In this document: piece by piece, positions 59,818 through 64,000 of the stretch
Numbering within the stretch: position 1 is the first letter of the stretch
How the letters are laid out: each line of letters opens with the position of its first letter
DNA from: Streptomyces humi
GTDB taxonomy: Bacteria > Actinomycetota > Actinomycetes > Streptomycetales > Streptomycetaceae
Reading direction: 5' to 3'
Length of the DNA stretch: 64,000 nt
NCBI RefSeq assembly: GCF_001005085.2
Contig: NZ_LBMU02000106.1
Coordinates: 1-64,000, forward strand
Translations under genes and position numbers: made by a program
Notes under the pieces: generated by a model
Databases searched by the model: none
What the model was told of the DNA's origin: nothing
The model's input: the letters and a program-made list of their open reading frames with translations, nothing else

Positions 59818-59944
59818 GAGACCGCTCCCTTGTACCCGAACACCGCTGCCCTGTCGGTCCGCCGCGGCCTGACACTCACATCCTGGCCTCGTGGCAGCAG
59901 CCCGCACGAGCGTCGGAAACGACATGGCACGTACAGTTTCGGAC

Positions 59945-60880
59945 ATGCCCACCGTCGCGCTGGCCGTCACCGACGGCATGTTGCACTACGAACTGTCCGT
60001 GGCCGTCGAGGCGTTCGGAGCCGACCTGGCCCACATCGTGGACCCCTGGTACGACTTCTGGCTCTGCGGGAGCGGCCCGGTGCGTGTCGGCCGCTTCCGC
60101 CTCGAACCCGACCACGGACTCGGCCACCTCGCGCACGCGGACACAGTGATCGTGCCCGGCTGGGCCGACACGGACCGCGAACCACCCGCCGAACTGGTCG
60201 ACGCGGTGCGCGCCGCCCACGCGGCCGGCGCTCGCGTCGCCTCCCTGTGCACAGGCGCCTTCGTCCTGGGCGCGGCCGGACTGCTCGACGGAAAACGCGC
60301 CACCACACACTGGGCTCACACTCGGGAACTGGCCCGGCGTCACCCAGCGGCCACCGTCGATCCGGACGTTCTCTACGTCGACAACGGCGACATCCTCACC
60401 TCCGCGGGCAAGGCCGCCGCCATGGACCTCTGCCTGCACCTCATCCGCCTCGACCACGGCTCAGCCAACGCCAACAAGATCGCCCGCCGTCTGGTCGTCC
60501 CACCCCACCGCGACGGCGGCCAGGCCCAGTTCATCTCCACCCCCCTTCCCGCCCCGGGCAACCACCCCCTGGCAGAACTCTTCCCTTGGGCGCTGGAACG
60601 ACTGAACCAGCCGCTCACCGTGGAAGACCTCGCCCGCCAGGCCCGAATGAGCTCGCGCAACCTCGCCCGCCACTTCAAACACGTCACCGGCACCACACCA
60701 CTGCAATGGCTCCACACCCAGCGCATCCGCCACGCCCAGGAACTCCTGGAAACCACCAACGCCACCATCGACACCATCGCCACGGCCACCGGCATGGGCA
60801 CCGCCACCACCCTGCGCAGACACTTCCACCGCAGCGTCGGTGTCCCACCCGACACCTACCGCCGCACATTCCGCCCCTGA
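59945..60880 (+). CDS. GATase1-AraC family transcriptional regulator (FtrA-like)
   Basis: A 311-residue regulator. Residues about 1-185 form a DJ-1/GATase1-like domain, with Cys102 in ASLCTGAFVLGAAGLLDGKR at the nucleophile elbow. Residues about 215-311 form two AraC HTH motifs (LTVEDLARQARMSSRNLARHF; IDTIATATGMGTATTLRRHF). Such regulators control small inducible oxidoreductase genes, and the divergent saccharopine-dehydrogenase-like gene is the obvious target. Upstream in-frame ATGs at 59924 and 59891 are possible starts; MPTVALAVTD at 59945 begins the first beta strand. Confidence 0.93.
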   Translation: MPTVALAVTDGMLHYELSVAVEAFGADLAHIVDPWYDFWLCGSGPVRVGRFRLEPDHGLGHLAHADTVIVPGWADTDREPPAELVDAVRAAHAAGARVASLCTGAFVLGAAGLLDGKRATTHWAHTRELARRHPAATVDPDVLYVDNGDILTSAGKAAAMDLCLHLIRLDHGSANANKIARRLVVPPHRDGGQAQFISTPLPAPGNHPLAELFPWALERLNQPLTVEDLARQARMSSRNLARHFKHVTGTTPLQWLHTQRIRHAQELLETTNATIDTIATATGMGTATTLRRHFHRSVGVPPDTYRRTFRP

Positions 60881-61764
60881 AAACGAGTCCCAGGAAATCC
60901 GACACCTCACGATCGGTAGCCATCGGTAGCCATCAGTGGCCAGTGGGCTCCCCACCAACTGCCCACCGACGGGGAGTTACAACTGGCCAGCGTTACGTGC
61001 CGCAGCGCGGCATTCGCACGGCTGTAGGCGCGCAGGTTCGATCGCAGGCGGCCGATGTCCGGACTCCGTCCAGGTGTGTGTTGGCGTTGTTCGGTGGGCA
61101 GGCCGGCCAGGTGCTGGGTGGAGTTCCCCTGGAAGGCGACGAAGCCCTCGCTGACCGGTTTGCCGCCCTGCGGCTGGGCGAGCACGTCGGGAGGGCTGCC
61201 GGCCGGAGGCAGCGATGGCCGCGCTCACGGCCAGGGTGTGCTGGACGAGCGGACGAAGTCGCCTGCTGGCGCGCGGAGCAAGCTGAGCGAGCCGAACAAC
61301 CCATCTGAGACGGTGGAGACCAAGCAGCGGCAAGCGACCGCTCGCAGGAAGCGTTCGAAGAAGCACAACAGACGTTCCATACCTCCAACTCCGGTTGAGT
61401 GAAGTATTTCGGCCGGCGACGACGCCGGCCGTGCTGCTGGACCGCAGGTGATCAAGCCGTGGCGTGCAAGCGGCCAAGCGCCTTGGGTGCCGCGCGTCGA
61501 GCGCTTCGTCGACCAGGTCGGCGACGAACCGGGCGAGGTGGTCCTCGAGCAGCCGGTCGTCCAGCGACGGAGGCAGCAGCAGGGCCTGGTGCGGGTCGAA
61601 GGCCTGAATGGACCTGTCCACCGCCGCCGGACGGCCCTCAGACCGCTTCTTCTCGACCGGCTCGACCTCGAACAGCCCATCCCCGCCACGCATGCTGTGA
61701 TCACCTCGCGTGGAAGACCGCGGAGCGCAGCGGGGAACCGCCTGGCCGTCGTGTGAGGCAGTGG
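60881..61764. other. 884-bp remnant region with short repeats and transposase traces
   Basis: No intact gene. Three near-tandem 10-bp units (ATCGGTAGCC, ATCGGTAGCC, ATCAGTGGCC; 60912-60941) lie at the start. A small hairpin GGCCGGCG/CGCCGGCC is at 61411-61430. The right part has a decayed transposase start (61490-61693). The middle (about 61000-61400) is unassigned. Confidence 0.55.
61490..61693 (-). pseudogene. IS1182-like transposase N-terminal remnant
   Basis: The minus-strand frame from about 61693 contains FDPHQALLLPPSLDDRLLED and HLARFVADLVDEALD, the conserved N-terminal block of IS1182-type transposases (usually ...LLPPSLxDWLPEDHLARFV...). Similarity ends after about 67 residues; no DDE domain or terminal repeats are visible. 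Confidence 0.65.
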
Positions 61765-62340
61765 TCAGCTCTGCCGGCGGAAGTCCAGCATGTAGAAGAC
61801 CTTGTCGTAGCGGTGGTCGCCGACGGCGACGAAGTCGGGGAGGCGGCCGTATTCGGTGAAGCCCAGCGACCGGTAGAGGTGCAGGGCACTGGTGTTGTCG
61901 CCACGGGCGTCCAGGGTGAGGACCTCGATACCCCTCTCCCGTGCGTCAGCGATCAAGGCGGCGGTCAGTGCCCTGCCGACGCCACGACCATGGGTCGCAG
62001 CAGCTACCGCGATCTTCTCCAGATCGGCGTGTGGCCGATGCGTCGGTCGGGCGTAGCGCAGCCAGTACCCCAACCCGACGAGCCGACGGTCAACGTAAGC
62101 GGCCCGCAAGGCCGCATCCCCGGCCTGCACCGCGGAGACGACGTGGCCGAGAAGTTCCGCTACCTCATCCCGCGAGGGTGGTTCGACCCAGCCCAACGCG
62201 GCACCTCCACTGACCAGGTCCGCCAGGATCTGGTGGGCCGACTCCGCAAACCGGACCTTCAGCTCCGGATCGGAAGTCAGCTCCATGGCGTCAAGGATGG
62301 CGGGCTCCGTGGTCACACCGCTGGTCATGGCCGGATTCAT
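61765..62340 (-). CDS. GNAT-family N-acetyltransferase
   Basis: A 191-residue GNAT enzyme. The acetyl-CoA site is EKIAVAAATHGRGVGRALTAALIADARERG (Q/RxxGxG/A as HGRGVG) at about residues 108-137, followed by LDARGDNTSALHLYRSLGFTEYGR, a typical C-terminal half. The acceptor is unknown; length and motifs resemble antibiotic or polyamine acetyltransferases. ATG 62340 is chosen; the alternative ATG is four codons later. It is flanked on both sides by decayed elements. Confidence 0.92.
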   Translation of the reverse strand: MNPAMTSGVTTEPAILDAMELTSDPELKVRFAESAHQILADLVSGGAALGWVEPPSRDEVAELLGHVVSAVQAGDAALRAAYVDRRLVGLGYWLRYARPTHRPHADLEKIAVAAATHGRGVGRALTAALIADARERGIEVLTLDARGDNTSALHLYRSLGFTEYGRLPDFVAVGDHRYDKVFYMLDFRRQS

Positions 62341-62502
62341 GACCGGCAGCCTAACCAGCCCACGGCCCAGCCGAGACCGCGCGCTCCAGCCTCGGCTACA
62401 GCCAAGCCGTTACGGACCGAAGCTCCTGGCCTTCCCTGGCGAAGGCGGACGTTGCCTGCTGCGGCACCGGCATCGCCTGCACCCGCGTCTGCCTGTGTCG
62501 CC

Positions 62503-62670
62503 TCACTCGCTGATATGCCGCCGCAACGGCTTGACTGCCAGGTCATGGTCGTAGTGAAGGGCGAGGTCCATGGGCGTTTGCCCGGCGGGGTCCGGGAGCT
62601 GCGGGTCGGCGCCGAAAGCCAGGTTGTCGCATACCACCGCTTGATGGGCCGGTGTCCAGGTGTTCTCCAT
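62503..62670 (-). pseudogene. Ankyrin-repeat protein remnant
   Basis: From ATG 62670 the frame gives about 55 residues: WTPAHQAVVCDNL, then FGADPQLPDPAGQTPMDLAL and YDHDLAVKPLRRHI. These are the first helix of one ankyrin repeat joined to the end of a last repeat. The usual three or four central repeats are missing, which indicates an internal deletion of a ~150-residue protein. Confidence 0.65.
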
Positions 62671-62734
62671 GGCGGAATTCAACCGTCGCCGCACCAGCGC
62701 GGGCCGCACCTTGTCCAGCCCCTGACCACCGAAT

Positions 62735-62915
62735 GAGATGACTTTTTGAGCCCAACGACCGCTCATGCAGGCTGCGTTGATGCGTGCTGTGTAGGCGGCG
62801 GGCGCCTGCCTGCGGCAGTTCGGGAACCGGCGCGGACGGGCCGTCGTCACCGCCTCCACCACCAGGATGCCTGAGGAGTCGCTCACGCCCTCCAACCGCA
62901 CATCGATCCCGGGAA
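62735..62915 (-). pseudogene. Possible ISL3-like transposase N-terminal remnant
   Basis: The minus-strand frame reads VRLEGVSDSSGILVVEAVTTARP and CRRQAPAAYTARINAACMSGRW, similar to the start and zinc-binding segment of ISL3-type transposases (usually ...CPxCxxxxxRVHSxYxRxLxDLPxxG). The Cys pair is damaged and the frame is taken over by the ankyrin remnant. Confidence 0.45.
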
Positions 62916-63034
62916 CAGCACTTCCTCAATCGTCCTGCTCGCCACGGTGGGAAGTATGTCGGCGGAACGATCCCGCTGTGGGGAGTCCTACGCTTGCTGG
63001 CAGTCGCGCCGGCGGTTTCAGAGGGGGACAGCTC

Positions 63035-63334
63035 GTGATCGAACTGGGCAGTGTCATCAAGGATTTGCGGTCGGAGTTGCAGGCTGCGATCGAGGCGGGC
63101 GAGGACGAGGACCTTCGTTTCGAGCTCGGGCCGATCGAGCTGGAGGTTTCCGTTGCTGTGGAGCGGTCGGGCAGCGGCGGGGGCAAGGTCCGCTTCTGGG
63201 TGGTCGATCTGGGGGGTGAGCGCAGGAAGGACGCGTCGAACACGCAGAGGATCAAGCTTTCCCTCACCCCGAGGCTGGCCGGGACTGACCGGGCTCCGCA
63301 GATCGCGGGCCATGCCGGGGCCGACGAGGAGTAG
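63035..63334 (+). CDS. Trypco2 (trypsin-co-occurring) domain protein
   Basis: A 99-residue protein matching the trypsin-co-occurring domain 2 pattern: ELGSVIKDLRSELQAAIEAG, EDLRFELGPIELEVSVAVER and GGKVRFWVVDLGGE with TQRIKLSLTP. Small Trypco proteins occur with trypsin-like or caspase-like proteases and repeat-containing NTPase proteins in predicted bacterial conflict systems. GTG 63035 follows GAGGGGGACAG. The adjacent convergent gene is a repeat protein cut by the window edge. Confidence 0.85.
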   Translation: MIELGSVIKDLRSELQAAIEAGEDEDLRFELGPIELEVSVAVERSGSGGGKVRFWVVDLGGERRKDASNTQRIKLSLTPRLAGTDRAPQIAGHAGADEE

Positions 63335-63382
63335 CCCGTACGCCGGGGCCGGCCCTGTACGGCGGCTTTTGATCGTCGCGGG

Positions 63383-64000
63383 TCAGGGGTGGGTGTCCTG
63401 CCCGAGCGCACGCTTGTGGATCCAGGCGCGCACTCGGGTCAGGTTCCGGCGCTCCGAGCGGCTGCGCCCGGGTTCGAGGGTCAGCTGGTCCAGGAGGGTG
63501 AGCGCGCGGTCGCAGCCGATGAGCGTCAGGGCTCTGACAGCGTCGCGTCGGTAGCGGAAGCCCATCGCCGGGTCTGTGGCGAACGCCTCGAGAACCTCCT
63601 GTGCGCGCGGGTCACCGAGCCGCGCGAGCTGCCAGGCCGCGGTGACGCGCCACAGGTCACGGTATTGCCCTCGGTGTTGCGCGCCGCTGGCGACGTCGAA
63701 CAGGAGGTTCGCCGCGGCTGGATCGTCCAGGCTGTTGATCAGACCCTCGGGCAGCGCTGTCGTGGGTGCCTCGTTCAGCTGGACGGCAGGTGCAGGTGCA
63801 GGTGCAGGTGTCGAGGCGGGCGACCAGGTGTCGCTGATCATCTCGGTGATGAGGTGAGTGATCTTGCTCCTCAGCCAGCTTTCGTCGTCGCCGCGGACGT
63901 ACGTTTCGGGTGTGTCGTCGCAGGCGGCCTCTTCCACGGCGTCGAGTGCGTTGTTGATGTAGATGCGTGCGATGTTCGGCAGGCCGGCTGCTGCGCGTAT
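63383..64000 (-). CDS. C-terminal part of a HEAT-like repeat protein (cut by window edge)
   Basis: At least 205 residues are visible; the frame stays open to the right edge, so the start lies outside. Near the edge are LPNIARIYINNALDAVEEAA and LRSKITHLITEMI. A Pro/Ala linker (PAPAPAPA, encoded by four CAGGTG-unit repeats at 63787-63810) follows. The C-terminal ~130 residues have helical HEAT-like pairs (AANLLFDVASG, LWRVTAAWQLARLGDPRAQEVLEAFA, RRDAVRALTLIGCDRALTLLDQL). It resembles scaffold proteins in trypsin/caspase-linked conflict loci. It is convergent with the Trypco2 gene. Confidence 0.75.
   Translation of the reverse strand: MRAAAGLPNIARIYINNALDAVEEAACDDTPETYVRGDDESWLRSKITHLITEMISDTWSPASTPAPAPAPAVQLNEAPTTALPEGLINSLDDPAAANLLFDVASGAQHRGQYRDLWRVTAAWQLARLGDPRAQEVLEAFATDPAMGFRYRRDAVRALTLIGCDRALTLLDQLTLEPGRSRSERRNLTRVRAWIHKRALGQDTHP
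63787..63810. repeat. Four tandem CAGGTG hexamers inside a CDS
   Basis: Four perfect CAGGTG units encode an Ala-Pro repeat in the repeat-protein gene on the minus strand. In-frame length variation would be tolerated. Confidence 0.85.

Overview
The window is very GC-rich actinobacterial DNA and almost certainly Streptomyces. Protein families, GTG starts, AGGAG-type ribosome binding sites, large LAL-type LuxR regulators and XRE regulators with a MmyB-type domain all fit. Two intact multidrug-type transporters, many small oxidoreductases and many decayed fragments (three transposases, two PP2C phosphatases, an aceE copy, a flavoprotein, an S1 protein, an ankyrin protein) suggest an accessory chromosomal region rather than core genome.

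Region 1 (about 0.3-38.8 kb) is a stress/redox island. The key observation is a promoter-like element, TGTCACA-N16-GGTC, always with a 16-base spacer. Sixteen good copies and two weaker ones lie upstream of genes in this region, and I found none elsewhere. This closely resembles the promoter of ECF41 (SigJ-like) sigma factors, and the region encodes two complete ECF41 sigma factors (13902-14906, 18442-19338) and one ECF41-like protein lacking the sigma-4 domain (13226-13948). The first sigma gene carries the element itself, which suggests autoregulation. Putative targets are the classic ECF41 partners (three NmrA-type epimerase/dehydratase-like proteins, an AhpD/carboxymuconolactone decarboxylase) plus a fumarate-reductase-type flavoprotein divergent from a 7Fe ferredoxin, a type II NADH dehydrogenase, cupins, alpha/beta hydrolases, an acyl-activating enzyme coupled to a LuxC-like reductase, an acetyltransferase, a methyltransferase and coiled-coil proteins. 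Around them sit a full pyruvate dehydrogenase E1, a second-type ilvC and two LAL regulators.

Region 2 (about 39-52 kb) holds small detoxification/regulatory modules: nitroreductase and HxlR; a TetR/membrane permease pair with palindromic operators; quinone oxidoreductase; DUF2255; zinc alcohol dehydrogenase; two paralogous XRE-MmyB regulators framing SnoaL, DJ-1/PfpI and MoaF-like genes; and an MFS exporter. Three promoters here share a 22-base motif beginning CCAGGGA.

Region 3 (about 52-64 kb) has a secreted FG-GAP protein, a membrane-anchored DUF11-like protein, an esterase, a saccharopine-dehydrogenase-like reductase divergent from a GATase1-AraC regulator, transposase remnants, a GNAT acetyltransferase, an ankyrin remnant, and at the right edge a Trypco2-domain protein convergent with the C-terminal part of a repeat protein that runs off the window. 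No tRNA, rRNA or CRISPR array was seen.
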